Positions 10,201 to 23,171 of a DNA stretch of 34,482 nt are shown here, one piece after another (position 1 is the stretch's first letter; every line of letters starts with the position of its first letter). Position numbers and translations under genes: made by a program. The stretch comes from Isohypsibius dastychi (taxonomy: Eukaryota > Tardigrada > Eutardigrada > Parachela > Isohypsibiidae): the NCBI GenBank assembly GCA_034696485.1, contig JAQIWT010000111.1:1-34482 (forward strand), written 5' to 3'. The notes under the pieces are model-generated. The model saw only the letters and a list, made by a program, of their open reading frames with translations, searched no databases and was not told where the DNA came from.

Positions 10201-13200
10201 CAGGAGTTTTACTGATTTTGCAAGCATAAAAGTTAGTTGATACAATAATGATAAAATGAAATTTGGGTTTCAGAACGTATGAGGCGATCTGAGCAGGATA
10301 TCAGAATACGGACAAACTTCTCTCCACCACCTTCAGCTCAGAACATCACGTCCTTGCGAGTTAACCAAGAATCACATCGAACAGCGGATCCCAGTTATCG
10401 AACCGAGATTGAGACGCCATCTTACGGAGGACAGATGACCTTTGACGATGAATATGGGTCCGTTATGTCATCATCCCAAGTTGATTATGATCACTCATCA
10501 GCGGATGAACATGATGACTTGGTCAAGAGATCGCTGGTTAAAGCGTCGAATCGTAGACTGGCTGAGATTGACAATATTCAGGAGGAGAATGTTGCGGTGA
10601 ATAAATCGGCTGTGGAACCGACTGTTGTGATTACGAGGAGCAATTTGCAAGCTGATTATGATCGCCTACCACAAAGGCCGGTGAGAGTTGTGAGGAAGCC
10701 GTCTTTTTTATCATCGGCGGATGAGAGTGATGCATCCCGGGGTCATCATCCTACCACACTTTCAACAGGTTAGATTTCCCCTCATTTTTGGATGCACCGG
10801 ATATTGCATTCAATTTGATTGAGTTACTGATAAATTTACAAACTTTTCCCAGTTCTTTCATAGATTTTTGTTGACAAACGAATTCTTCTCTAAATTTAGC
10901 ATACTGTGCTTTCTTGCATTTCCTAGTTGCGAACCGTGATCTTAGATCACGAAGAGTGCCTCTCTTCCCGAATTCTTCTAAACATAACTAAAAGTTTAAA
11001 AGAAGTGCGTATGCATATTGAATGGACTGATTTTAGAAATATAAGATCCAAAAATGAAATTTTGAGTGTGTCAGCTTTGTGCGGCAACATATGAGCCTGA
11101 AAGGTCAGATTGTAAGAGCCGAATAATCTGCAACCATTTTACAGAGAAATTCCGTGACTTTAGTTTTCTAAATTTTTGTTTTAAAAACTCGATGCTATAA
11201 TCTGTTCGTTTGTACAGAGGTCTGGTTAACAATACCTCAGATTCTGTCGCCGTTTTTCAGGCTTTCTGTGCAAGATAATTACATAAACTTTATTCACGCT
11301 CTATCTGGGATTGTTGTCTTGATTTTGTGATTAATGAACGTATACCAAATACCTTATCAAATCTGCCGATCTCGTTTTTTTAAGACCGGAATATTGCTGT
11401 TCGACTTGGCATTTTTTAGCTCTGCTTTTGCATGCAGTCTATCATCGTGGCTTGAAAATTTTTACCTTAACTAGAACAATTTCCTCTTGATTCTTCGGCT
11501 GGCTTTTTTTAATATTTGACCTTTGTCCACAGGAGAGATGGTAACCCGTACATCGCGAAAAGATCATTTGAAGTTACATGATGATCAGAACTCGAATACT
11601 GACGATTCAGCTGGACGACGAAAGTACAATGAGCGGAGATTAGTACAGCGGAGTTTTGAGGATGATCTTCAACGTAAACGAGTTCTTCACTCATCAACCG
11701 CCAACTCTTTCATCGACAATGAAATTGCTGACCAAGAAGATGACACTTCCTTCTCTCATCATCATAATATCTCGGACAAGAACGACACTCTCCAATATGC
11801 ATACCGTCGACCCGGGTAAGTTTATGAGTTTGTTTATCCATCAAGTTGCAATTAGGAATGAATAATAATTCCCAGACTGAGAGAAGAAGACTGGCTAAAT
11901 TAAATCACAATTACACAGGAGAGGAAATTTATTCCGTGTATGTATAACGAGGTAGAGTTTGGCACAGACGCTCTGTCAGGTCATTCTAAATATGGCAATA
12001 AGGAATTATTAATTTATGATCAAATGTCGGTCAGAGTTTGAGTCATACCAGCGGCTCAAGTTCTTTCTTTGAGACTAGGTCGAATTCGGTGATGAAGTAA
12101 TAGTAGTGCTTGTAACATAGATTAACATGAGGAATCTGAAAGAGATGATCGTGTTGAATGATGTGAATTTGCATGAGGGATGTAAACAAGTAACTTACCG
12201 CCATCAATCCTGTCAGCGTTTCAAAGTGATGAATGTAGAGGTGAACGAAAACGCGGTACATTCGCGAGGCAACTTTTTTGCATGTTGTTAGGAAATTGGA
12301 GGGAAAGGGAACGTCTGAAAACAAAGTTAAGTAAATGGAGGTTTTGTTTTGTATTATTGCGGCTTTTTCTGGAATTCATTATCTTCATTCGAACTATCAT
12401 TCACTTAATTTAAATTATTCATGCAGATTATTTCAATTTCGAACAAGTGATCAAGTCGTTCCGCGTACTGGAAAGTTGCTGGAAGTTTCTTGAAATGGAT
12501 TTGAATTAAAAAGTAACCCTAAGCACTGATTCAGTAATCAGATAGCTATTAGAATTCTGTAGGAACTGAGGAGGTACATTATTTTAAATTTCGAATGGAA
12601 TATTATGATATCAGTTGTCGATGAAATGTGTCAAGTTCGGATGGTCAATATTTGCATACCGGTGAAGACGGGGAAGAGTTTCTGGTCATTGACTGTATTG
12701 TCAACCCAATCCAAAAGTAATGCTATATACTGATTGGCCGGCATTCTTGTCGGCTTTTTGTAATGCAATCCATCCGTCCAAAAATATTCGTACCTGAAAT
12801 GAGAGTGAATTTTATTCAAGTGCAAAGTAAAGCAAAGTTTGTTGGTATCTCGATAGTCAGCTCCAGCTGCATTCCCCCGACCCGATTTGAAACCAAGCCA
12901 GCGAGCAAGTGTTGGTAATATATTTACTTTTGCCCAGCTGACATTGTCGGACATGTTTGTGGAGTGCAATAATCGCTTATCTACAAACGTACAAGTTATC
13001 AGAAATTGCGGCATATTTTACTAAATCAACGAAAAAAATCACTGACCGTTCCATAAATCAGATTGATTCGGTTGAAGAAATCGACAACTGAAATTATATA
13101 ATCAATGTGAAATTTGAGTTGTTATTGCCAGCTTAGGTTTATTGTTATCCGTAATGTCAACAAGTGTCGTCTTCGAAGAATCAATATTCAACTTACTATA

Positions 13201-16200
13201 AACCGCGATCCAATCATGCAAACTTTCTCCTTCCGGAAGCTGGACAGTTTTCTTAAGATCAACTTGAGATTCGAACAGAGCATTTGCCCTTTTGTGGAGT
13301 GAATACTTTAAGGTGCCAGGAGTGAAATGCTTCTTCGGTCGAAATGTCTGTCGATAGCTTAATGATTATATTCAACAGGTTATCTTCATGTAGATAAATG
13401 TCTTACCTTTTTTCGGCTGAAAAAGTCCATGAAATGTGCCATCGATCTGCCGGCACCGACGACCGGAAATGTATTTTTCGGTGGCATGGTTTTTTAGGGT
13501 AAACTAGTTGGCAAAGAAAGAAAAACATGAGATGATGAGAAGAAGAAGAAAGTCCGCCTCACGCTCCATCACTCGTGTAAGATGTATTCTAACAAGACTC
13601 GTTTCTTTCTCATCCATCCACCGCCTTTTCCGTACTGATGGAATGAGAGGGGGCCGGCTCTTTTACCTTTTCATCCATCAGCGAACTCGACCTATACACC
13701 AAACTGAAACGCGACGGGGTTTTTATTTGACTTGAATGAAGGTTCTCTTCTTCGTACTTGACATGATTTTTTGACTTCTTTTGCAAGTCACATGACCGGC
13801 GAGATATTCCTGAACTGGACCGAGCTACCTAACGCCGTTTTACACTTTTGACGCGTTTTTCGAATGTTTTACGACAGCAAGTTAATCTTGTTATAATTTG
13901 ATTATTATTTTTGGCACCATTAATATCTGGCTAGGTATCTAAATGCCGGAGGAGATGCTTGGCTCGTGTCTCAGAGCTACTTGATGATCAAGTTCTTCAA
14001 GAGTGGCACTCTTCAATTGTGTGAATTTAGCACCTGATCGTTCTCAACGTTCTTTCTCTCAAAACATGTCACCCACTCACTTCAACATGAGCGTAGCGTT
14101 TATATTGGATTGATGGAAATGGAGAACTAGTTTTCTGTTTCTTTCGATGCCACCTAGTACGACTGCACTGTACTCGTAAATTAGTAACATCAAATCTTGT
14201 CATCAAGCTCAGCCGGAGCCGGACATTTCTGCTTGAGTGACCTTTCAACAACTTTTCTTGTTCAGTTATATATTGATATGAAAATGCTATGTGCTTGAAA
14301 TTTTTTACATGGACAGAAAAATTCCCCGTAATATCTTCTGTCATGTAGCCAGTTATCGTAATTAACAGGCTGAATGCTAAATATCTAAACAAGTTTTTGG
14401 CATGTCTTGTTCTTCCTGTCGGTTTGGCGATATTTAACTGGCAAAAATGTGCCCAAAAAAGGATTCTGAAATCTTTGGGATTGTCATAAACAAACAATTA
14501 ATTATGGCTTTGGTTATCACCACCGTGTTTTACCATCAAAATTACATTGAAAAATTTCGGGTACCTATGGTAGACGGAAAGAGGTAATCTCTTAACTGCG
14601 TAATATAGTCACTGTAAAATCTGAATAAGTCTCTTCCCGTGGACTCGAAATACTTGCAGCGTCATTCCCAAGTGAGAATCGAAGAATGAGACAACTGCAT
14701 TAGCTTGAAAATTTACTTGTGTCAGCTCAAGGAATTGATGTTTTGTTTTTCTTCTTCGGAGTTGATTTCATTTTTTATCGTGATTGTAGGTTGACACCAT
14801 CACGATCAAAGTATGCCTACCGTGATAACAGTGATGACGGCGCATCCGATTCAGTCGGCATTCCTGAACCGCTCCCCGAATATGAATACCCCAACCGCAT
14901 CCAAGGTCGAACAATCAAAGAAGTCCAAGAAATTCGCGAAACAGTCCGACTTCGGAATGACTCCTCATCATCCAGCTCCCCCGGTCGAACATCCCCATCA
15001 CGTCGCCCCACAAAACAGGACAGACATTTTAGTCGGCATTTCGATATCACCCCAGATGAGCTCAATACAGCCCGCTCGCTAATTCATCATCGACTTCCGC
15101 CCAATTATAACGAACCCCCTCAGCCGGTTATGATTGATGGACCCCCGGTTCGAATAGTCGGTCCGAATAATATTCGCAATCAGACTCCGCCGCCGACGCG
15201 TCAATTTGGACATTTTGCCCGTCCGCCATCCCAATCTCCAGCGAGAGTTCGCGCGGGACCATATTTGCCACCGCAGAGCCCAATTTTCGGTGGAGCGTCA
15301 GTTCATCATTCCGATGGGGAGAGCATGAGGTATATGGAGGAGAAACCGAAAAAGAAGATGGGGATTGTAAGGAGATTGTCTGAATTGGTTAGAGGAGAGA
15401 GAAAGTATAAGGGTGATGGTCAGAGGATCAAAGTACGTAATTCATCCACGTCGTCTATGGAAGAACCTCAGGAGAATCTGCCACCACAGGTATGATCCAC
15501 TTTGAACATATCTATCAGCTTTTCAGTTTAATGTGATAAAAGAAAACTTTGATATTCAACTTTCCTAATCATTTGAAGGTCAAATTCGCGAAATGGCAGT
15601 ATCAGGTCGGCATTTAGATTACTTTAATGAATGACAAATATTCATGAATGTAGAAAATATTGTACCGTAACGAATTGGTTGGAAGAAAATAGAATTTTCA
15701 CGAATTTTAAATCGCTCATGCGACTAGTTTTTTCACACACAAAGGCAGAAGAAGGTTGAAGAAATATATTAATAGGATTTTAACAAATGTGTCAGGGGTG
15801 ATTTCAACGCAATGCGTTCATTACAGCTCTCATCTTTCCGGCGCCCACTTACTTGAAATTTTGCTTGACTTAATTTTATAGAAGCAGTATCTTCCTACCC
15901 AAACGCGTTTTTCTGAACTACTGATGAAATGGTTGTTTCTAGGTTCTGGCTGCTCGACGTCAAAGTCCAATACGCCGATATCAAGATACTCCATACCGAC
16001 CACCCGGACCAAATACCCCCATCCCAATTGACCGATCTCAGAACTTTGCTAATCGACCCGTTCAACGCGCTGCGTCCAACCGATATTCCGCCACATTCTC
16101 CGATAGTCCAACCGGAACCACAAACTCTTTCATGTATCAGGAAGCCTCCGCCGCTCCCGTCTATGCTCAGCCGAACAAGCTTCAAAAGCAACAGAATCTC

Positions 16201-18104
16201 CGCTATCGATCGATGTCCGAATATGATTTGAACCGCGGTCCACCGCCGGAAGTGCGCCCAGATTTGCGATATGAGAGTCCGATGAAGCCGTCCAAGAGTA
16301 TTGAGAGCTTATCAGAGTCCGTGTGGAGACAGACCTCACCAGGACCTCATGCCAAGTTGGGACTGTTTGAAGTTGTGGATAAGCGGAATGTGAATCGAGG
16401 GAGATATGGTGTGGTTCGGGTTATGCCATCGCGGGAGCAGAGTTCGGAACGCGTTTTCAAGACAAAGTTGATTCCGGTTGGGAAAGGATTGAAGGGCGAT
16501 CGTGTGCCCGATGTATCCAATACGACTTATGGATTGTATGATAAGGTGAGCTCTGAATGTTGCTCTTAACATGTTTCTTGGTGAAGCTTGTATTTATATG
16601 CGATGAACTGAAAAGAATGAAGGATAAGCACCCTCGAACAAGCTTTTGAAACCGATTTAAAACAGTTCTGGGATGGTAGAGGAGATGACGAAGAGGTTTT
16701 TTAGCACGGAATGATTTGATTAGCATTCTTTTGTTATTTTTACTTAATCTTATTCATATTGTTATCTAGAGCTAATAAATTGCTCAGGTTTTTTAGGTGT
16801 GTCACTTTTGAAGATTTTTCGATTCAACTGGGTATAAATTAATGATGGATAACCTCCATGAAAATCCCCAGAGATACCACAGTAGTAACATGTTCAAAGT
16901 CCCTTCCGAAGCCTGAACTGTTCTTTTTTTGCCGGAAGTCATGCTGATATCACCTTGAGTACAAGCTAGAGCAATACTCTGAAATCTGGAGATTGTTTTT
17001 TAGCATAATGAGACTATAAGTGTCACTTCACAATTTGAAGTTATACAGTTTAGACAGTGGAATGTTGTGCGGTACAGGATATTTCGGGCGAAGTTCAAGT
17101 TATTAAATCCGACAGTTCATTCTGGATGTATATATCCATGTTCATTCCCAATCTGTTGAATTCAGGAGTTGTCTCACTCAAACATCAGCTCTCTCATTTA
17201 AAGAATATTTCGCTGTAACTCTACGCTTAATGAATGTTTCTCTGGTTTTCCTGGCTGTCTGTTTTAACAATATTACATTTTCTGTTTTATCGGTATTACA
17301 TTTGCTGGTACAAAGCCGGAATATGATAATTTTTAAAAACTGCAACTTTTCTCAGTTTTCAACGTAATAAGTTGTGAAATAATTACCTTACTCTTCTCTC
17401 TGGTTTTCGAATTATATTTCTTGGTTCTGGTCTGTTTTCTTGGTGTGGGATTAACGTCGTGTAATTTTCAGAAAGCGAAACAGTACAGCAGCACCCCAGT
17501 CCTCCCTTCATCGGGATCCGGTCAAGTCAATTACCAAATGGCTCCTCCGATTAAACCTCCAAGACGATATGATTACGATAGCGCTAATCGTAGCTCGGAT
17601 TCCGATCCACCTCCACCTCGTCAATTATATCGCCGTAGAATGGAAGATGATGAAAGGTCACCTCAAACTGTTCCTCCATCTCATTCTGGTCATTACAATG
17701 AGCCATCTGATAATATACGTCGTCCACGTCAGAGTAGCACCAGTGGAGGGGATGATACTCCCCCTAGACAGCGTTTTCAATCCAATTTACAACAAAGACC
17801 TTTGCGTTCGACGGAGAATATCCCACCAACATCATATGCGCGAACACGAATTGCGGCTAATGATTATACAAACCGCCGATATCATTCAGCTGCAGCAGAA
17901 ATTAATCGACCACCTCCTCCACTTCAGGATGATGAAAAACGAAGGTTTGTTGGGATGGGGAGGGGTGGTGAGGGTGTTGAACGTCAATATAAAAGCTCAT
18001 ATAAACTCCCACAAGCTCCTTCTGGGACTCTGGTGCAGGAACGGACTAGAATGTTCAGCAATAATAATCAGCCGGCTCGAAAGGAATATACTCTCCGTCG
18101 CTGA
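7154..18104 (+). CDS. Large, mostly disordered protein of unknown function (1347 aa, seven exons)
   Basis: Exons 7154-8293, 9600-9789, 10274-10768, 11533-11815, 14790-15489, 15943-16545 and 17472-18104 join with matching phases (0,1,1,2,0,0) to 1347 codons plus stop. An in-frame TGA two codons before the ATG supports the start. I recognise no domain. The protein is rich in Ser, Pro, Arg, Thr, Asp and Gln. The N-terminus is Ser/Thr-rich, and the last 400 residues are Pro- and Arg-rich with many short PPP runs. RRLS or KRLS recurs at about residues 115, 365 and 897; these match the basophilic kinase (PKA-type R-R-x-S) site. A short basic helix-like stretch lies near residues 892-910 ([15 protein letters not shown]). 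This suggests a phosphoregulated scaffold or cytoskeletal/membrane adaptor, but that is speculative. The first intron carries a transposon-like element and the fourth carries the MOB3 gene in antisense. Confidence 0.75.
8625..9157. mobile_element. Non-autonomous DNA transposon/MITE with perfect 64-bp inverted ends, in intron 1
   Basis: The first 64 bases (8625-8688) are the exact reverse complement of the last 64 (9094-9157). Ends read TACGATGAACGACGATGATT inward. If the outermost TA is a target duplication, the TIR proper starts CGATGAACGACG and a TA-inserting (Tc1/mariner-like) family is possible. The 400-bp core has no transposase frame and contains a long pyrimidine tract (about 8784-8842). 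Perfect TIR identity implies recent activity or conversion. The element lies in the first intron of the large disordered-protein gene. Confidence 0.88.
10935..10951. repeat. Short inverted repeat in intron 3
   Basis: Seven-base arms CGTGATC and GATCACG flank a TTA loop. It lies in the intron between exons 3 and 4 of the large disordered-protein gene. It is short enough to be chance. Confidence 0.4.
11929..13487 (-). CDS. MOB3: MOB kinase activator 3-like protein (Mob/phocein family)
   Basis: Eight exons (13487-13407, 13347-13197, 13087-13047, 12980-12928, 12793-12660, 12314-12199, 12135-12049, 11985-11929) join in phase to 239 aa. Mob proteins bind and activate or regulate NDR/LATS and MST kinases. 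The family core is clear: TFRPKK near residue 28, [19 protein letters not shown] at 73-91, YEYFWTDG at 110, VPFPSNF at 155, [11 protein letters not shown] at 174-184 and KELEPL near the end. The four zinc ligands are present: Cys96, Cys101, His178 and His183. The FVHxYIHHF and CYKHYYYF forms point to MOB3 and not MOB1, MOB2 or MOB4. The N-terminus has about 15 extra residues if the first Met is used; Met16 would give the usual length. The whole gene lies inside intron 4 of the plus-strand disordered-protein gene. Confidence 0.93.
13488..14789. other. Intron remainder; probable MOB3 promoter region
   Basis: This is the 3' part of intron 4 (11816-14789) of the large plus-strand gene and also the upstream region of MOB3 on the minus strand. 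The acceptor at 14787-14789 (gattgtag) closes the intron. A minus-strand frame of 142 codons at 14069-14497 has no recognisable content and no splice partners. Confidence 0.5.
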
Positions 18105-19332
18105 AGACCTTTCTGCTTTTTTCCCAACTGGATCTTTTCTTTAGTTTTTACTTCTTTCATTTTAATTACTTACTGCTTTTCATATTCTATTTTCGTTGCC
18201 CGGTTAAGATATTGTCATATTTTTCTTTGATAATATTCTGGTGAATGTTTAACGTTTCATGTTGATGTCCAGTTAACCCGAAATCCGTTTTCGGTATTTC
18301 GTTTTTGGTTTGCCGAATAAATTTCTGAATGGAATGAAGATGGAATACATTCCGCACTTAAGCAAAGCTCAGCCATCAACAAAAAGAATGCTTTTCTTCT
18401 TTTCAACTTGAGAGAATATTAATATTTTTTGCTGATCCTGATTCCTGACAAGCTTTTGCTTGATTTAATATTCTCATCTGTATACGGTATGCATGCTTTC
18501 ATGCAGCTTTGGAAACTTCTGAGAATTGTTGAAAAGTTCTATCTACTGTATGATCGAGATGCTCTTCACTTTGGATAACTAGTTGATAAAACAGTCTTTT
18601 AAACTTGCATGTTAATGTAATTTGATCTTGGTTTTTGAGTAATTTGGTCCATAGCCTGATCACTTACCATTTATGAACATGATCACCATCAAGTGTAATT
18701 ATATGCTGATCAGCGACAGCGAATCTTTCATTTCCCTTTTTAGTGTTTTCACGCCTTTTCGAAATGTCTTTGCCGAGTTTCGTGGTAAACTTCTGTATTT
18801 CCTCAGGTTTTTTTATAGTACCTTCCAGGTTGCAATGAATGCATTAAATCTTTTCAGCTGGTTGATTTGTGGAGAATAGATGTGGTTTGGTGTTTCAAGT
18901 TCTATTAGTGGCAAATGAAAAGTAATGAAGTTTGATTAGCATTCCTTCCTTCTTCCACTTGAGTCGATCCCTCTTCCGTTTGCCCCTTCCGTGCCAGACA
19001 AGCGCACGTCCCATCCGGTTATTCCAGGAAAGAGAAAGTTGCCAATGAAGCTGGTGTGATGTGATGGGGAATGCATTCGCCACTTCCTTCTCAAAGTATC
19101 GATTTTCCCAACCATATGTTCATCAACCGGCAAACCAGGTTGAGGTCGATCAGACCCCAAAAATCCCATCCATTTCCAGATAATCATTCTTTCGAGAAGA
19201 CACTTTACTTGATTGTATTTTTTGTAAAGGTTAATTGAAAATGATATGCCGTATTTCTCTTGCTTGCACAGAGATGTTTGTCTGTGATTTGTTGTGTTAT
19301 ATGGAGTAGAAGTTGGGCATTTCTCCATCCAT
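18105..19332. terminator. 3' region of the disordered-protein gene and upstream region of SLC12A8-like gene
   Basis: An AATAAA at 18316-18321, about 212 bases after the stop codon, is the likely polyadenylation signal of the large plus-strand gene. The rest has no exon I can support. A minus-strand frame (18936-19421) runs antisense into exon 1 of the transporter but shows no known domain. Confidence 0.45.
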
Positions 19333-22300
19333 ATGGCGGAAGATCGCGAATACATCCAGGCACCTGTTGGCGATTTACCAGCCACTTCCAGTCCGCTTCG
19401 ACCATCGGGATTAAATGTCAAATCTCACGCCGCAGATGACCTTCCGGTATGCATTTTAAATCATTTATATTTGTTGGACTGATAATTTATTATTGTCTTT
19501 AGAATGTCCCAAAATGGCTAGAGTTTTGGAAGTTCAACTTTTGTCTTCGGGATAACGTCAACTTTGGTACTTGGAATGGCGTCTTCTCAACATGCCTCGC
19601 GCATCTCTTGAATGTTATCGTTTTTTTACGAACTGGATATATTGTGGTGAGGATATTTGGAATGAGAGATTGACTTCCGGTATCACTTTGTCTTGAATGC
19701 TATATTCTAGGCGACTTCTGGGGTTCTGCAAAGTATCACAATATCATGCTTTTGTATGATATTTGCGGTGATTACCATCTTATCGGCAACTGGGATTTTG
19801 CGTCGAAGTTCGGGTGATTGTCGTGATGTCTATTCACTTTTATCGGTGACTTTGGGAACTCGAGCTGCAGCATCTATTGGACTTATTTATGCATTCACTC
19901 ATGTAACATCTTTCCTGAAGTTATTTTTCGTGGTTTGATTGATATAATACTTCAACTTTTGTAGGCTGTATCATGCTCACTTCAAGTTATGGGCATCGGT
20001 GAACTCATCATCGGCTTCCGTCATAATCCGGCTGAAAATGAATGGGCTGTTCGAGGTGTCGCATGTGCCATCTTACTCTTCCTGCTTTGTAAGTCCCTTG
20101 CTCATTTATTTTGACCTATTCTCTTATTTCATGATTTATTCCTAATCTTTTTGCGGTTTAAAATCACTCGAGAATTTACAATAGACGATCGCTTAGAAGG
20201 GGATTATTCGACAATATGGCTTTTATTTAGATGTATTTCAAAAACCGCTCGATGATTAATGACCATGATTTCGTAAGAGGAACAGAAATTTGATATCGTT
20301 CAACTAGAAATAATATTTACACCTGTTTCAGATTCAAAAGATATTTTGTTAAGTTCGCAACCGTTGCCGAACATTTTCTACCGAACAGCTTTAATATTTC
20401 ATTTTATGTGACGTTTTTACAGTGGATTAAGCTCGTAATATGTTACATTGTTGGACTGTTGTAGTTTTGAATGCATTTGGAGTGAGATGGGTCATTCGAG
20501 CTCAGCATGTGATCATCATCCTAATGACTCTCGGAGTGGCTGACTTTATTATCGGCTCTTTTTTCCGCAAGATTCCCGGTGAGTTGGGTATACTTCACCA
20601 TTAACGACCTTTCACTATAACGCTTGATTCTCGCACAGAATACGGCGTTGAAGGCCCATCTATTGAGATATTACGCGAGAATCTCTATCCGGATTCTCCA
20701 TATTGGCATAATTATTTCAAGTCATTTGGGATATATTTCCCATCAAGTGTTAGTGTCCTGGTTGGTTTCAACTTGATTGCCGATTTGAAAGATCCTCATC
20801 GAAGTATTCCAAAAGGGACATTTGCCGCATTATTTTGCAGGTTCTTCTTCATATTTTTAAATTTAGAATAGAATAAGCTATATGAATGAATGTTATTTAT
20901 TTGCAGTTTTTGGGTACAGATTACATTCATATTACTCCTGGGCATGAGTGTCCTTCACACATATCTATTGGAGCATCCACATACTACTGTTCGGGTAAGA
21001 GTGAGACTGATGAACCTAATTCATGCAATATTGTTCATGTTCTTGCTTTTTAGATGTCGGCGCTGCAAATCTTTGTCATTACTGCAATTTTCATTTCTTG
21101 TTTTTCCGCCGGTATGGGATCGCTGTTCAATTCATCAAGAGTCCTTGCAGTAAGTGTGTGCAATAGGTGATAAGACTGGGGCATATGGATGAAATGTGTA
21201 TATCAATTTATTGATTCGCTTATATTAATCGTGGTGGCAATTTTTGTTCTTTTTTGACTGATTTCAAATGATCAGATAATCGTTTCTTCGATAGGTAATA
21301 TAATGGTAATGTATCGATAATGGATATGGGCACAAGCTGCAAAGGGAAAGCTGGCTATGCTGGTTGTATTGGCGTTATTCAATCTTATAAAAAAATTTAT
21401 ATACTGTATTCGATGCAGTTTGAATCTTGACCCTATAATGAGACGGATAAGTCTCAACTTAATTTTAAGTTAATATAAAACTCAAGTTTTTCAAATACTT
21501 AAATAATGAAAATTAAATTTTAGGTAAGGAATACTCTAATTAATTTGCAATTAATTTTTTCTAAAATTTAAAAAGAAGTGTAAAACTATTATTTTATGTT
21601 GGTATCGGAAAGATAGTATTAATACTTAGTTATTTAAGTCTACTGCTTTGAATATCCGCTCATGGAAGTTTTTGCAGTGCTTGGTGACAGTTATACTTTC
21701 CGATGGTTGTTTCATCAAAGCACGTCAATTTACGTTTTGAGTAGGGGAAGTGGTTGCACGTTTTTTCCTGGAATCACACAGGTCTCTGACTATTGGGGTT
21801 TCTTCACAGAAAGTGGCCAAGGACACGTCGATTCGTGGATTCAAAAATGTGGATTGGACGGTAAGTTGAAATGAATGCCATCAATCAAGTACATCCTTTA
21901 ACTAGCTTTTATTTTATTGTTTAGTGGGAGAAGTTTGACACTCCCCTCGTTTCACTCTTTCTCGTTTTCATCCTCGCTTTTGGTTTCATTCTAATTGGCC
22001 GCATCAACCTCCTAGCTCCCATCGTCACGACATCTCATTTCTTGACCTTTGCCGCTATCAACTATGCCTACTTTGCTCTCTCCACCACTTATAAATATCA
22101 AGTCCATCGAGAACATCAAGCAACAACCGAATGGCTACAGCAAGGTCTGAGAGATGGACGTATCGCCTCACCGGAAAGCAGAAGTCCAAAAGTGCGCTCA
22201 CCGGAAGTGTATGGTACAATGTCACATAGTAGCTCGATGACGTCAGAACGCAGTCAGCTATTGGGTGGATCATTAGCTGGAACACCAAGAGATGCTCTTC

Positions 22301-23171
22301 TTCCTCCAAAGGGTATAAACTAGTCTGTCACTTTTTGTTCTTTAATGACAGTCTCATGTTTGTAGCTCTGAGTCCGATCTTGAGCAAGCCAGAGGATTGG
22401 TACCTCAAGCTGCATAGTCGATGGCTGGCAATATCCACTGTAAGTCCTAGGATCATAGAAAGTAATGCATGCTGTGACCGGAAGTAGAGTGCGGCGAACG
22501 GTGTTGATTAAGTACTCAAATGAGTTCTTCTGAAATGAGCTTGAAGAAGATCTAGCTGGCTGACTTTTTTCTTGTTATTTTCAGATATCGATGTTCTTTA
22601 ATTTCATAATTAAAATATTGTGATTTGATATCTTTAATCTTCGCTATAAACCAAAAACTTGGACTTTTCCAGGAAAAAATTAAATTCACTGAATTATTAT
22701 TACTTTTTATTATTAATTAAAATTACTGAAATTTCAGAAGACTTTACGATGACAGGAATATGCCGTGAATTTTTTGAAAAATATTTCGTAATGTTGCGAA
22801 TTGTCATTTCTCAGTAAGATGCGTTTTTTCTAGGCGGTTGTGATGATCATTTTATCCTTTGTCATTCAATGGGAGTCTGCACTTTCCGTGACAAGTGTTG
22901 TCGGACTCATCTACATTGCCATCGGCTATTTATCACCAAAAACTAGTCCAGGTCAGACATTTGTTTTTTTTCTCATCAGAATAATTATGCCTGACGAAAG
23001 ACTGTTCCAGGTGTTGTCGAATTCAGACCGCTTGATTGGTGGACTTCACGAATAACTGGAAATGCCGAAGAGGAAGCTCCATTTGATAATGGGAATGGGA
23101 ATGATGCATCTGCAATTGAACGGCAACAAGGAGCTACGATGACCGGCCAGATTCCATTCATAACTCGATGA
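19333..23171 (+). CDS. SLC12A8: SLC12A8-like cation-chloride cotransporter family carrier
   Basis: Thirteen exons (19333-19446, 19503-19646, 19711-19902, 19965-20088, 20465-20578, 20639-20840, 20907-20994, 21054-21149, 21810-21860, 21925-22312, 22366-22439, 22834-22951, 23011-23171) join in phase to 621 aa. SLC12 carriers are multipass membrane proteins of the APC superfamily. Family signatures are visible: FGTWNGVFSTCL in TM1, GVRWVIRAQ, the loop EYGVEGPSIEILRENLYPD, FPSSVSVLVGFNLIADLKDP (TM6 region), FSAGMGSLFNSSRVLAKVAKD (TM8 region) and GRINLLAPIVTTSHFLTFAA. NLLAPIVT with NYAYFAL and a further C-terminal membrane pair after a hydrophilic insert (residues about 410-520) fit SLC12A8 better than NKCC, KCC or SLC12A9. 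An in-frame Met at 19294 could extend the N-terminus by 13 residues. Substrate is uncertain for this subfamily. Confidence 0.9.
21510..21572. repeat. AT-rich nested inverted repeat in SLC12A8 intron 8
   Basis: Arms reading about TTAAATTTTAG on the left and CTAAAATTTAA on the right enclose a second palindrome, AATTAATT-tgc-AATTAATT. The whole can fold into a hairpin of about 60 bases. It may be a MITE remnant or simply AT-rich intron sequence. It lies in the 660-bp intron between exons 8 and 9, the longest of this gene. Confidence 0.4.

Noticed and set aside
14069-14497. 142-codon minus-strand frame upstream of MOB3
   Set aside because: No recognisable content and no supporting exon structure; the real MOB3 start at 13487 needs no upstream coding exon.
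18936-19421. 161-codon minus-strand frame antisense to SLC12A8 exon 1
   Set aside because: No domain, no splice partners and poor protein-like composition; treated as a chance open frame.
21660-21809. Longer SLC12A8 exon beginning near 21678 (frame containing VLGDSYTF)
   Set aside because: It cannot be joined to exon 8 with a GT-AG intron in frame. The acceptor cttcacag at 21809 gives an in-phase exon (KVAKD) that fits the family after SSRVLA.
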